Part shown: piece after piece, positions 46,989 through 58,901 of the stretch
Layout: the number at the start of each line of letters is the position of its first letter
Numbering within the stretch: the first letter of the stretch is position 1
Source of the DNA: Nymphaea colorata
Taxonomy: Eukaryota; Streptophyta; Magnoliopsida; Nymphaeales; Nymphaeaceae
Direction of reading: 5' to 3'
DNA length: 64,000 nucleotides
NCBI RefSeq assembly: GCF_008831285.2
Contig: NC_045140.1
Location: 5,125,528-5,189,527, forward strand
Notes under the pieces: model-generated
What the model was told of the DNA's origin: nothing
Database searches by the model: none
Seen by the model: the letters and a program-made list of their open reading frames with translations, nothing else
Program-made: the position numbers and the translations under genes

Positions 46989-49883
46989 CTAGCCGACCCG
47001 GTTGCAGGCCGCGGAAAGAGGAATTTGAGGGTCCGATAAGGAGCCATCGATGACCTGCCTGGCGATCATCTCGTTGGCTCGGTGGGTGTAGTGGACGCCG
47101 TCCCAGCTGATATAAGTCAGGGGGTCGCTGCATGAAGTTCCTTGAATTTTGGTGCCGTTCACCATCTTTTCATTTCCACAGCCAACGATGTAGTCCATGG
47201 TAGCATGCCCACAGCAGATCTTGAAAGGATCAACAAAACCTGATCAAGAAGAAGCCAGACTAGAATTCATGAAAAAAGCTTTTCTGCATATGTTAAAAAA
47301 TTTCTTCATAGCAGCTTGTTTTTTAGACATTTCTCTATACCCTTTTAAATAAGGGTGGAGTCACTAACTTTTTATGAGGTTGTTGAATTAAAGTTTTTAA
47401 ATTTTGACTACGCCAAAATATCATTTTTTAAAATTTTTATATAAAACAAGTGAAATTTTTTATAAGTTTACATGTAAATTTTTTAAAAAAAAAAAAGATT
47501 TTTGAAGGGGGCCAGGGCCCATACGGGCCTACCTTGCCTTCACCACTGCTTTTAAGCATGGGCGGGGGCGGGCTGCTTAGGCCATGGCCCCACCCCAACC
47601 AAATGATATATATATAGTGTAAAAATGATTTTTTTTTTTTTTGCTTACATATAATTTTTAGTGTGAGTTAAGTTTGGCCCTACCCAAATCCAACCCATAA
47701 AACTCAACCCCTATTTGGCCCGCCCTTGAAGAAAATCCTGGCTCCACCCCTGCTTTTAAGGGTGAATGGTTTTTTCCACCAACCTTAAGAAAGGCTACTT
47801 GCCTCTACTTCCAAGGTTCATAGAATTTGCTTCGAGACTTATTATGGTATAGAAAAAAAGTGCACTCAGACATGACAACAACCACCTCTAGATTTCAACC
47901 CAAGCCCCTTTATGTGGTGAACTATTATGCCTGCACAGCGTTACAATCTCATTGAGTTTGTTTCAAAGGTTTTTAAGTGTAGCCTCGTAAAATATTTCAA
48001 AAATTAATTGTCTGCCAATGTACAAAGGCTCTGGCTAGCTCATAGGATTTTTGTACCCATGTAAATGAATTCACTTAGAGGGTGTTGCGATGAAACCACC
48101 AAAAACCACTAGTGGAGTCAGAAATTTTTTCTAGTAGGGACATTCATTCAACACCTTTAATTTATTTGGGGCACTTATATTTATAACAATCAAACTTATC
48201 AAAACATTAATATATATATTAAACTAATTTTGTGAAGCAGTTGCAGACAACTGCCTACACCAGTCACCATGTGGCTCCGCCACTGCCAAAAACCTAGTTT
48301 TTGTGAACGCTTGGTTTGTGAAAATCAAACTTTTAGTAAGTTATAAAAAAGGTAGCTTTTGTGTTTGGGTGACACACACAAAACATAACTTGTTTTGCTA
48401 TCCTGGTTGTCGAGTCATTCACTCTCCTTTTGAAAACGAGGTTTTTCTAAAAACTAAGTTTTGGACAATGCCAGTTTTATGTGCTTTTCTTGCATGAAGC
48501 ACACCCAGCTAACCAAACAGGAAGTAGATAGGAATGTTAATATATTTGACTTAAATCGGCTATTTGACCGAACCGTTTCAAAAAAAAAAATCGGATATGA
48601 AAAAAAAATTAAAATCCAATTAAGAAATCATATCAGATTCAAATTTAAGAAATGACATTCGATCAGATTTAGTTTTGGATCTGAATATATAAATATCTAA
48701 TGGGATTCAAATTTGGATCGAATTTAATTTTAAATGAATATCTTATATCCAATGCTCTTACATTTTCAAAATCTGTCAAATTTGGTTCAAAATTTAGATT
48801 CAGGATCAAATATAAATGAAAAAATTGGATTTAAATCATGAAATCAGGTTTCGGATTCAAATGCATATATGAATTTTCTTTATTAATATTTGACTATGAA
48901 TTTAAATATGTGAATATTCGAAAAAAACAGATATAGTTAAGGGTGCATCTGATTCGAACCCGATCCATTGACATCCCTATAACCAAATCGCCTTGGCATT
49001 TGTGGGTGATCTTTTTGAACTTGTGACATCCTATGAGCTTGGTGGAGTGATCTACGGTCGTGGTGTCCGCCGGAACTCCTCCGGCGGGTCTTTATGTGGT
49101 ACATTACTCTAAAAAGCAAAGAGAAAAAAGAGAGCTTACCTAGATTGGTGGCCTGGCTGATCAATGCATATTTTGCAGAGTAAATGTCGACATAAGTGAG
49201 TGCAGCAAGTGGGAGCTCTTTCCTGAGTTTAGAGACCAGTTGCTTCAGCTTATGGTTGAACTCCTGAGCCACCTCGTTGTGTGACTGAATACATCCAACC
49301 TCATCTATTTCCCCATCCTCTGCAGGTTTGAAAATGACCGAGTAGGGCAGGCATCCAATTGGACCCGTATTGTGGATCCAAAATGATCTTGCTCCTTGCC
49401 AGTACAAGTTCTGCACCAGAACCAACCATACTTAAAAATTTTACTACCAACACACACGCGCACTCATTCATGCAGAAATTAGTAGGTAAGTTAAGTGACC
49501 TTTAAGTGCATGACTTGTATTTGATCTTTATAAGATGGAAAACTAAGAGAAAACCAAAGAAAAAAAAGGAGATGCGATGTTTTAGTCAGCTAGCAACAAG
49601 TAAAAGTTTTTTTTCTTATTTTTTTTCTCAATCTTTCACATAAAAAAGATCAACGGTCAAGATCGTTCCTTAAGAGTCATGCAACTAAAAGTCATATACC
49701 TGCCAATCTCTCTCTCTATAACTGGTCTATAACCTAGCTGGTTGGACCTGCTGTGCATATACAACATGTGTCAGGTTTGATTCTCTTCAGTGTTACATGT
49801 CGCGGAGGTAAAGAGACTATCGGTGATGTCCTAAGGATTAAGGGCAAGAGTTGTGGTTGCTCACTTTCTCCTTCCTTCCACAC

Positions 49884-49921
<38 letters not shown>

Positions 49922-50089
49922 TGAACTATGACTCGAGTCATCTAGAATCACTCAGCTATCTAACCAATGTCATAAAAAAATATATAAACTAATAGTAGAT
50001 GATGAATATATCCATCACCTTTCCTTTTTTTATTTTTCTCTTAACTATCCATCATGTTGAATTAAATAGTGTAGATCAGATGGCTAGGT

Positions 50090-50131
<42 letters not shown>

Positions 50132-53100
50132 CTTTTCATCTAAATCTAATGGATATTTAAGAGAAAAACAAAAAGAAAAAAGTGTAAACTAATATTAGAT
50201 AATGAAAATGTCCATCACATTTTTCTCCTTATTGACTCGTTTATAACATGAGTTTGAACTCAAGCTTGAGCTCTCGAGTGGAGTTGGTAACAGTGAGTTC
50301 GACTTCGTTAGATAGAGACCAGCAGGATTTTTCTTTCAAAAAGATGCATTTTTTTAGGCCAGTTTTTTTCTGAAAAGACAAAATTGAATGTCTTTTTTTT
50401 TCATGAAAAAGACATGTTTTAAATGAAAACTTCGCTAACTAAACCACCTGCACTTGCCATTCCAGATTCCGCCTTACCAACTACCGACCAATCTGCATTC
50501 TTGAGATCTTAAATCCATGGATCTGATGTCTCTTGGTCCACCAAATGTTCGACCAGATCGCCACCTTAACAGTTTGATGTCAAAACTGTGCTTGGGTCTC
50601 TTGCAGCGTTGAAATGCTCAGAATCAGATCTGACCTTTTAAGTGTTTGACTCATTTACTCCAGACCAGTAACATCAAGAACAATAAATACTTACCATGCA
50701 TAAAGTATACATATGAAAGCAAAAGAGAATGAAATGTGAAGTCACTAGGGGGACCTCCACCAAATCTCAGATCTTTAAAGATCTCAAATTTTATGGCCCT
50801 GCAAACGGTGCAGTGGTACCATGCTTGATGTTGGAGAAATGGATTCCAAATTCTGACCAAGATGCCTTGGTGGGCCTTTGTGACTTTCCTGGTTGTACAT
50901 TCATCGAAGTTTACTTGCACTCCAAAAGCTGTAGCGGCGGATCTGATATCTGTGATGATCTTTATTCACCAACGATCTCAGATCCGCAGATCTGAAGTCC
51001 AACTCTCCTTCATGGACATATTTTTTACTAGGAAGGGATGTTTGATTGCCCTTGATTTGAAATCCTCGGGATCTGAGAACTGTGCGTTTAAGATCAAACC
51101 CTCCCCTCTCTGATGTTGAATTAGATCTTTTTATCAATGCAAAAAAAGTAAAAAAAAAAAAAGAATTTAAGTGTAAATCTTAGGTCTGACTTAAGATCTT
51201 TAGTTTGATGAACCATGGATTTTTACCTGACTCGATGAAGTGTGTATCTAGGTAAATATGATAGAGAAAAGATTCAATTACCCTTCCAAGGATGAGATTG
51301 AACTTTACCTCTACAACAAGCGATAATCCGGCAAGAATATCCGGAATGGTATCACGGACTTGATCGTTTGTCATGGATGAGAAGGCGGCCGCTAAATCGT
51401 TCTGTCCGATATCAATCGTATATAGAGCATTGGTGAAATCGTCCATTCGCGGAAGCATGCCTGCAAACCAGCAGCCTGAATTGCAGCAGCAACGTGAGAA
51501 CTAAAAGTTTGAATTTAAAGCATTCAATGAACCATTGAGAGGGTTGTTTGGTAACAGTAACACATTGTTATTATCTCATGAGTCTGCCCTAAAAAAATAC
51601 TATAGATTTATCAAACACGGTGTTTTATGAATCTACCCCATTTTTTAGGATGGATTCATTGGACATAAACAAAATGTTACTGTCGTCAAGCAACCTCTTA
51701 GTGCTTAAACACAAATGCTTTTAGATTAATCTTCTGTTCAAATTGGAAAAAAAAAATATTGTGAATTACTGCTTGATATACCTTCATTTATGGAGTCATT
51801 GGATCTCTGCTTCAGTTCCATGAATTGGTATGACTGAAAGTCTAGAGAGAAAGGGCTAGCACCACCTTGAGTAAAACTCTTGTTTTGTGGACGGATCGTC
51901 GATCCACCGCTCGCAAAATTTGCTCCTCCCCGAAAATTTGGTCCGATTGAGTCCAGATACGGATGCAGAAACGGTAAGCTTAGTTCCATGGCTGCCAATT
52001 CAATATTGCCAAGATTTAGGTAAGATTGTTTGACAAGAAGAGAGTTAAGTCATAGTGTTCATGCTTGTCTGATCTCAAAAGATCCATTTTGCACATGAAA
52101 TTTTCTGGTACATAATAACTTCTGATTAATTTGAAGATTAATAAGATATTAGAAGCATTCTAAACCGGTGTTAAAAAATTGAATCAGCAACATCGATTCA
52201 TTTTATGAGTAGGTACAAATCAAGGTGTTCATTGTTGTATTTAAAGTGTTGTCAAGGGGTAGTGCGACAACAGCAACACTTTCTAAGTATCTCATGAATC
52301 TACTCCAAAATTAAGACTGTTTGCTTTGTATTTATTAAATTGGGTTCGAGCCAAAGCAGAGGCGTGGGGCCCGGCCCTATCTTTACGTCCCTTGTTTTTT
52401 TTTTAACTGTGGTAAAATTTAGGAAAGAGGAACGTAAAACAAGGACGGTGTAAATTATTGGGGGAATCGGAGTCGGACGTACCCTTTGGTTGCATTGGCT
52501 TCACGAAATCACGAGATTTAATTTTGGTCCCAACCTATTCAGTAGGTTTCATCATCCTGCTAGCTAAAAATAAGTTTTCTAACAAAATTTTTAAAATTAT
52601 ATTTATATTTTTGTTAAATTTATTTAGGAGATCGCCTAAATTTTTGAAGTTCCTCATAAACCACTCTAACCATTTGTTGAAACAGGTGCCAAGCAAGTCA
52701 AGGGTGAAGCAAAGCCTATCAAAATAAAATAAATAAACACATCTTATTTTTTTTAGTCTAAAAAAATAAAAGAATTGCATTATTACTTTACAGGGAGTTG
52801 CATAGCCGGTCAGGTTGGTAGATTGTGTATTCCTATACGAATGGAGCATGACACTAAGGAGATAGCAAAGGCAAAGATGGAAGACTTAAAATTACTAGAC
52901 ATGAAAGCAGCCCTATACTTTGGGGACATGAGAGAAAGGAGGATGAACTTTTGGTTCTTTTTTTAATATGTGGTTCGTAATTCTCTTACTTGTAAAAAAA
53001 TACATTTATTATTTTTCACTTGAGAGTTCCAATAATGTTGCCTAGATATAAGAGGTTTTTCATTTGACTTGTCAGCAACTATAGAGAAGATGAACGACTT

Positions 53101-54511
53101 ATATTCATATAGTTTAGGGATGATTGTGCTATGGCCCCTTGAAAAAGAAACTATACATATATTTTTGAAAATTTTTAACTGGGCATATGTTGAAATAACG
53201 CTCTTATATTTACATGTTAATGCTTTTAAAACAATTAAATTTTATTATTAGGACCTCTTGAAGGTGGTGAAAATTCAAAACTGAACCATATTGCAGCCTA
53301 GCCGGAGATGTAGGACCCTTTTGCAAAGTCTGCCGACGAACTTCAGTCCCCAGAAAAGACAAAAAAAGAAAAGAATTAGTCTACTACCGCTTCGGCATGT
53401 AGATCAACACGTGAGTTCACATGAAATAAGAAAAACATTGGGCACGCTTCATTGGATATAAATTATCATTTAGTGTCGACTTTTCGTCAAAGCTGATTTC
53501 ACTGCACCGACGCTCTTAAACTTATATATATATATATATATATATATAAAGATGGGGGTGCCTTCCTGTCTAGTCAACTGGTCAATGAAAAATTAGAAAT
53601 GGGAAATATAACTGAATACGAAAGTATTCCCCTAATTAAGTTTGATATAGTTAGCTTGGACAAAGTTAAATATGCGTTATTACTTTTAGTGGGTAAAGTA
53701 AAAGGAGGCACCGCAGATTATATAAACATTTTCGATCAATCTTGACTTCAGCAAATATAGTTTCTTATTTAGACGACGTATTTTTAATCATAGCTAATGC
53801 AACACGTTTCCTTAACTGTTGAATACATCATGATTTCACACTTTAAAACTATTTCAAATAAATGAATTGAACGGATCGATCGGGGATTCGGATTCGTATA
53901 AACGGCACAGACATAAAAATTGGATCTAGTTCGAAACAAAGTGGCATCCCTTAAAAAAAAAAGAGAAGAAGAAAAGTTCTATGGGATCAAATCTAAGAGT
54001 TTAACCAAAATTTGTTTCAAGGGCATAGGCATAGCTGATTTTTCGGTGAAGATATCCACCGAAAAGTTAACAACTTTCGGATTCCTTTCAGGCGTTGTTA
54101 CCGGGAAAAGGTAACTAGAAATTAAGGACAATAATGAATGAAGTCCAATCTTGCTTTATGAAGGATTCTCAGATTGTGGCAATCTAAATGTGCTTTAAGT
54201 AAGAGAGGGAGAGAGAGGGGGTGGTAGGTACCATAGAAATCAACGAGGAGGAGGCCGTCGCAGGCGCGGCCGCTTGGCTTATTGAAGTAAGTGATGCCAT
54301 TGGGGGAGACGGACCTGTAGAAGCAGGCAGCATTGGTGCCGGTGTCGGAGTTGGAGTCCCCGAAGTTGAACATCGCCGGAAAGCTACAGGCGGCCGTCAC
54401 GTTCACCTTGGCCTTCATGACGCCGTCGCCTCCCCACCCTCCTTCACACCTTTGCAGCAGCGCCGCCACCGCCACCACCGCCACCGCCACCGCCACCATC
54501 ACCACACCCAT
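46989..54511 (-). CDS. GDSL esterase/lipase (secreted, SGNH hydrolase)
   Basis: Five exons on the minus strand: 54232-54511, 51782-51991, 51309-51460, 49140-49410, 46989-47239. All junctions are GT-AG, the phases close, and the protein is 387 residues. Residues 1 to about 24 form a signal peptide (MGVVMVAVAVAVVAVAALLQ). SGNH blocks: FNFGDSNSDTG with nucleophile Ser53 (block I), GGANFASGGST (block II), DIGQNDL with Asn184 (block III), and DGVHYT with Asp351/His354 (block V). NTGPIGCLP also matches the family. It resembles the plant GDSL group annotated as alpha-fucosidase-like/At3g26430-like. The substrate is unknown; cell wall or surface esters are possible. The segment GRACDGLLLVDFYA differs from the common GR.SDGRL..DFIA. 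I chose the ATG at 54511: an upstream in-frame ATG at 54547 would add 12 mostly polar residues before the signal peptide and lies only 14 bases after a TATA-like site. Introns 1, 3 and 4 are each about 2 kb and full of MITEs. Confidence 0.92.
47555..47760 (-). mobile_element. GGCGGAGC-type element, copy C (GDSL intron 4)
   Basis: On the minus strand it begins AGGGGTGGAGCCAGGATTTT and continues with CAAGGGCGGGCC and TTGGGTAGGGCCAAACT. It ends in GGGGCCATGGCC and CGCCCCCGCCC. It has the same order of words as copies A and B. Confidence 0.6.
48110..48290. mobile_element. AGTGGCGGAGCCACAT-type element (GDSL intron 4)
   Basis: The left end TAGTGGAGTCAGAAATTTTT and the right end ATGTGGCTCCGCCACTG form imperfect inverted ends. 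A related partial copy with AGTGGCGGAGCCACATATAG lies at 56471, and another at about 59083. Confidence 0.5.
48529..48979. mobile_element. hAT-like MITE, GATTCGGATTT family, copy 2 (GDSL intron 4)
   Basis: The left end TAGGAATGTTAATATATTTG and the reverse complement of the right end TAGGGATGTCAATGGATCGG are inverted repeats. The body matches copy 1 (46194-46582) over most of its length. TAACCAAA occurs immediately right of the element (48980-48987) and also 11 bases left of it (48510-48517), which may be a shifted target duplication or chance. Confidence 0.65.
49735..49900 (+). mobile_element. tRNA-related SINE-like element (GDSL intron 3)
   Basis: TAGCTGGTTGGA (from 49735) resembles an A box, and GGTTTGATTCTC (49774-49785) resembles a B box about 30 bases later. 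It continues with CGGAGGTAAAGAGACTAT and ends at a (CT)n(TA)n tract at 49887-49921. Confidence 0.5.
50093..50131. repeat. (TA)n tract in GDSL intron 3
   Basis: About 38 bases of TA dinucleotides inside the intron. The surrounding text (AGATAATGAAAATGTCCATCAC and AGATGATGAATATATCCATC, each in part) is repeated on both sides of the tract, suggesting a local duplication. Confidence 0.85.
51538..51699. mobile_element. MITE inserted in GDSL intron 2
   Basis: The left end GAGGGTTGTTTGGTAACAGT and the reverse complement of the right end AGAGGTTGCTTGACGACAGT are inverted repeats that extend about 50 bases (CTCATGAGTCTGCCC versus CCAATGAATCCATCC). The matching intron of the GDSL duplicate (61872-62039) lacks this element and keeps the flanking sequence, giving an empty site. 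Confidence 0.75.
52255..52320. mobile_element. left half of an older MITE in GDSL intron 1
   Basis: CAAGGGGTAGTGCGACAACA followed by AAGTATCTCATGAATCTACT matches the left half of the element at 62375-62525 in the duplicate. The right half is not present here. Confidence 0.55.
52330..54120. other. interior of GDSL intron 1
   Basis: AT-rich intron DNA with a (TA)n tract near 53523-53548. The 63-residue frame at 52775-52966 is not recognised and has no supporting context. Confidence 0.5.
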
Positions 54512-54560
54512 CTCTCTCTCTCTCTCACACGTACATGATGTGGGCATTGAAGAAGGTCAT

Positions 54561-54566
54561 CTTATA
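54561..54566 (-). promoter_or_regulatory. TATA-like box of the GDSL gene
   Basis: On the minus strand CTCTATAAGATG gives TATAAG at 54566-54561, 50 bases upstream of the chosen ATG at 54511. A start site 25-32 bases downstream would fall between the two candidate ATGs and would exclude the one at 54547. Confidence 0.5.
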
Positions 54567-55129
54567 GAGGGCAGTTCACTGTTTACTGTCTGAGAGTTGA
54601 ACCAGCGGGTCGCAGTGGAACGGAAAAAGGGCCATAGAAAGGGGGCGCCGGTGGGGCCCACCGGTGCCCGGCCGCTCGTTTCGCGAAGATGCCGTGATCG
54701 TAGGCTGCCAAAACGGGTTCGGGTTAGATCTGGATCTGAACCATATCGAGTCGGATGGATTCCGGGTCCAGTTAAATGTTCGGGGCCGCACTCATAAGAT
54801 CCGCTTGCCAAATTGAGTTGTAAAGCTCCATCGTTGGATCTCGGGTAATCCGAACGTTCGGATATTTCAGGTTTCCAATGTGATCGGATTGGGCATATAT
54901 AGCTATGAATACTAAAATCTCAAATCCATATCCTCATTAGGAGGAATTTTTTTTCTAAGGTCCGGGCCCGACTTGTTTTCCGATTCAACGCCACGGTATT
55001 TAAAATGTAAATTAAAAAAAATCCAAAGGGTACTCATAAATTTGAAAAATTCAATAAAATTGATTCCAAATCAAATTCTCTCTCTCTCTTTGCTATTTGC
55101 TGCAACACCGTATTCCGTTTGCGGCTGGT

Positions 55130-55300
55130 TGACTGTGTCACTCATTTTTTCCACTCTCTCCTTACTCACCTTATTTCGTTTTCATGTGCATTGGTCTTGT
55201 ATATTTGGTCTTTTTATTTTTATTTTGTGGTTTGTTTTTGTATTTAAGAAAAAAAAATTTCCTTAAATTTTGTTATGAATTTTCATTTTATCAACTCTTT
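55130..55300 (+). repeat. dispersed repeat, copy 2
   Basis: Diverged copy of 14920-15115 with the same order of words (CACTCTCTCC, GGTTTGTTTTTGTATT, AAATTTTGTTATG, TTTTCATTTTATC). Family unknown. Confidence 0.45.
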
Positions 55301-55856
55301 CTCTTTATATATATATATATATATATATTCTCTTTCAAGTTACTTTATGCAAGTCCCTTTTTAACATGTGATTATTATTTTAACAGTTCTTCGCCGTTTC
55401 ACATGTGCAATAACTGTGGATATGTATCAAGCCCTCCTCCCGTGAACCAAAATCCGTGAACCAAAATCCATACTTAAATCTGATACTTAAGTATATGCAT
55501 AAATCCAAATTCAACTTGCAGACCCGTGACACGATGTTAAAGGTAGTAGGGAACTAAGGGAAGGATGAGAATAGATCACATACGGGTCAGATCCAATTAA
55601 ATAGGCTTGAATCTCGGAGCCAAAATATATAGCTACACTGACAATGGATCTGGTTTATAAAAAAAGCTTTGATCACAAGGGAATGTCGGACTAGATTATT
55701 GTGAAGCATGGTTTAAGAAGCTGGTCCAGATCCACATATAACTGCATGCGGTCCAGATCAAATGCACCCTTATATGTCCTATACAAATTATGTTCATTGG
55801 CTAGAATCCGAGTAGATATGTAGTACACTCATCAATTAAAATATTGTGCTGCTACT

Positions 55857-55995
55857 ATATCTAAGAAAATAGTTTTCATGGAAATCGAACTGGAAAACTG
55901 TTTTTCCCGACTATCTAGGAGAATAGTGTTCATGAGAATCGAACTAAAATGGTCTCTTCCATCCGAACAATCCGACCAACTACGCTATGCCCCCG
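55857..55995 (-). mobile_element. tRNA-related SINE-like element with tandemly duplicated part
   Basis: On the minus strand TAGCGTAGTTGG (55976-55987) is an excellent A box, and AGTTCGATTCTC (55934-55945) is a good B box about 30 bases later. A second B-box-like segment lies near 55886-55897, because a piece of about 56 bases is repeated (ATCTAAGAAAATAG at 55858, ATCTAGGAGAATAG at 55913). Confidence 0.6.
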
Positions 55996-56470
55996 TAAAC
56001 CTATATATTCTTTTCGGATCATTGGATCCACAGTTTTCTTCTTACAGTTAAAAGAAACTTGCAGATGACACATGACGTGATAATGAAGCAATTATTTTCT
56101 CCGATAAGGAAGAAATAAATAGAGCGGAATTCATTCGGCCCTTTTCTTCTTTGATCTTCTACACAAAGGACACATGGTTCCGTCGCGGTGCTCTGTGAAG
56201 GTAGCTGTGAAATGTGATGTACACGAAGCCATGCTTTGCTTGTTTTGGCAAGAAATAGTAGAGCTCCGCAAGAAACACACAACCACGTAGAATGATACAA
56301 AAGTGGGGCAACCATCTTCTTTTGTCCTCAAGCCGTTGTGGGTGATGGACAATTCAATTGAATATTCTTGTTGGATCACGAAATGAAGACGGAAATGACA
56401 TAAAAATTAGGGTTTGCATGGTGGATGTGCTAGGCGACATGTGTATCCGCTAAATTGTGACACACGAATA

Positions 56471-56600
56471 GTGGCGGAGCCACATATAGGCTGGTGTGGG
56501 CAATTGCCCACACCAGCTTCTCAATTTTATTTCATCTTTATATTAAGCTTGTTTAATATTTACTTTGTCATACATATAAGTGTCCCTTCAGATATGAAAA
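56471..56600 (+). mobile_element. AGTGGCGGAGCCACAT-type element, partial
   Basis: Begins AGTGGCGGAGCCACATATAG and contains a short palindrome, TGTGGGCAATTGCCCACA, then an AT-rich tail ending in AAGTGTCCCTTCAGATATG. The end resembles the reverse complement of the element at 48110-48290. Confidence 0.5.
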
Positions 56601-58780
56601 CCTTGAATCAGTGCTCTTCCAGAAAGTAATCGAAACATAGTTAGCAAACTCAGTGAGCCAAGTCATGAGTCACCCAAGTATACTAGGATTGTCCATTTAC
56701 TGGGTCCTGAAACTGGGTTTGCCAAGTCAATTGGGATCTTCAACTACTTATCTGTTTGTCCTTATTGAATTATGAAATATCATAGACTCTATTAAATATG
56801 TACAAATATTCATGATACAAGTTATTTAGTTTTAGTTGTCAAAAAAATCAAACAAGTAGCCCTGACATACTTATTTTTTTTCATTTATTTATACAAAAAA
56901 TACACTATAAAAATCTATTACCAAACCCACTGAGCCACCAAGTCTCTTCTCTGACTCAATAACCCAGTCCTCAACTGGTTGATAATCCGACCCAAGTGTC
57001 AAATAACCTGCTCAAGCCCGGCCGGCCTATCATGGGCCAAGTGCCCAACTACCCATCGAGTACTCAGCCCATTACCCACCCTAACTTAAAAGCTCTTTAG
57101 CCATGAAAAATAGACTCTCCATCTTCTGGTTAAGTGCTTTCTTCTGATTTTCCTTTCGAATGGGACTTTTGTGTCTAAGTACCCTTTCTCCTGCGCACCC
57201 CCTGTCGCCGGAAAACTTGAACCAGGTAGAGCCTCGAGGCATCCCCGATTTCACACTTCAAATTGGGGCAAATACCCCCTCTGGTGATACGTTAAACCAC
57301 TCCCTAATGTTCATTTCGGTTTGGGTTTACTGTTGATCAAATCGGTTGCTGTTTGGGGATCCATTTGGGTGAGAACGACGAACCCTGTTTTTCAGGAGAT
57401 CTGTCAGGCGACTGCAACTTCCAGCAGCAGGATCTTAGTGCGATCCTGTTAGGGGATGAGGGAGGAAGAAGGGAGGCAGAGGAAGAAGGAAAGGGGAGGA
57501 AGGAAGAAAGAGTGGGGGAGGAAGAAGGCACCAGTCAAAGAAAAATTTTCGGAAAAATTTTTCCGGCTCTCAATTGGAAAATTTTTTTCGGAAAAGTAGT
57601 CAAAAAAAAAAGTTAATGCATGAAAATTTAGATGTTTGATCATAGTGGCTGGCTTAATCTTCATATATAGCAAACTTATAAAAGACACGAAATGGGTCTA
57701 GAAAATTAAAGTAAAATAGCAAAATTTTTTTAAGAAATTACTATATATAAAGTCAGAATATTGAATTTGAGAGTTTTGTCTTGTTCCAAAGATTAAGAGG
57801 AATCTTTGGTGACATATAATGGGCTGGCAGCATGGTTAATTATTCTCGTGGTTGATAGCTGGGAGAAAAACCAAAACTATTAGGAGACAAGTTGAAATAT
57901 GCTAAACCAGGACACTGGGTTCCAAATGAGAGTTCACGTGACTTAGGAAGCAAGTTTTACATTCTTTTTAGAATGAAGTCTCCCATAAATGAGAAACATG
58001 TTCCTTAAAACAGGTTTATATAATTTTTTTAATTTTTAAATCGTTTAAAAATAATTTGTACATTATTTTTAAATACAACAAATGTAAGACACCATGTAGG
58101 TCGAGAAGTAAGAACATGCATCGACCAAAACGCGGCATTGATACTGTCATCTGGGTGCGCAATATGGACAGATAGCTTGACCCTTAAGCAACAAATAAAC
58201 CAATAATTGTGAAAGTCTTTAAAACAGATGTTCACAATTTGAACGCATATTTTCGGGATCTTGTTATTGAAGCTTCTTGTTTGTTGCTTTTGGTTTTGTG
58301 TTGGCAACCATTATATATGTTGTTGGCATTAACTGGTGAACTTCCAGTAAGCTTTGCAATTTCCAAATTCACTTATTGGAGCTATCTTTTTCCTTATCAG
58401 GCATGATTTGATCGCCACCAGGGATACAAGATCCAAGGTGATCTAAGATCCATTGGTCTGTCATCCAACACCCTCCTTCTTGGGGTCCGATCACAAAATT
58501 CACGGATTGTAGAACTGAAATGCACTGTACTAATCCATATGAATATTTTTGGATTTCAGAATAAGGTGGATCTGCCTTGAAAGGGATATGCATCATCAGT
58601 TTGATTCTCGTGGATGCCTGATTCTCGTGGATGCTGCTCCTCTGCACTGCAAATGATGACATATGGAACACTTAAGTTGAAGAGTGTATAGTAAGACCAC
58701 CTAAGTTTCAAAATTGCCCTGCACCCCAGAGGCTTTCGCCTTTCCCATACCACCACAATAAGACGGATCTCATATCACTT

Positions 58781-58817
<37 letters not shown>

Positions 58818-58901
58818 ATGAGTAATATAGACATAAGTAAAATGGTTGGAGCAAGTAATATGCAAATAAATCTATTTCGTTAAAATGTGTTAAAATAAAC
58901 A

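Larger units (their letters stand above)
54600..58890. other. spacer upstream of the GDSL gene, no gene seen
   Basis: 54610-54830 is unusually GC-rich, with GGATTCCGGGTCC and TTCGGGTTAGATC words suggesting a decayed MITE. 55130-55300 is the second copy of a dispersed repeat. 55850-56000 is SINE-like. 56471-56600 is part of the GGCGGAGCCACAT family. 57100-57620 has a G/C-rich island with GGAGGAAG repeats (57455-57530), possibly a former promoter or exon, but with no recognisable protein. 58776-58813 is a (TA)n tract. Confidence 0.5.

Noticed and set aside
52775-52966. 63-residue frame inside GDSL intron 1 as a nested gene
   Set aside because: Short, no recognised motif, no promoter-like context.
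54512-54547. Upstream in-frame ATG of the GDSL gene as the true start
   Set aside because: It would put 12 mostly polar residues before the signal peptide and lies too close to the TATA-like box to be in the mRNA.
54221-54593. Plus-strand frames across GDSL exon 1
   Set aside because: Opposite-strand shadows; the minus strand has the signal peptide, the GDSN block and a matching splice site.
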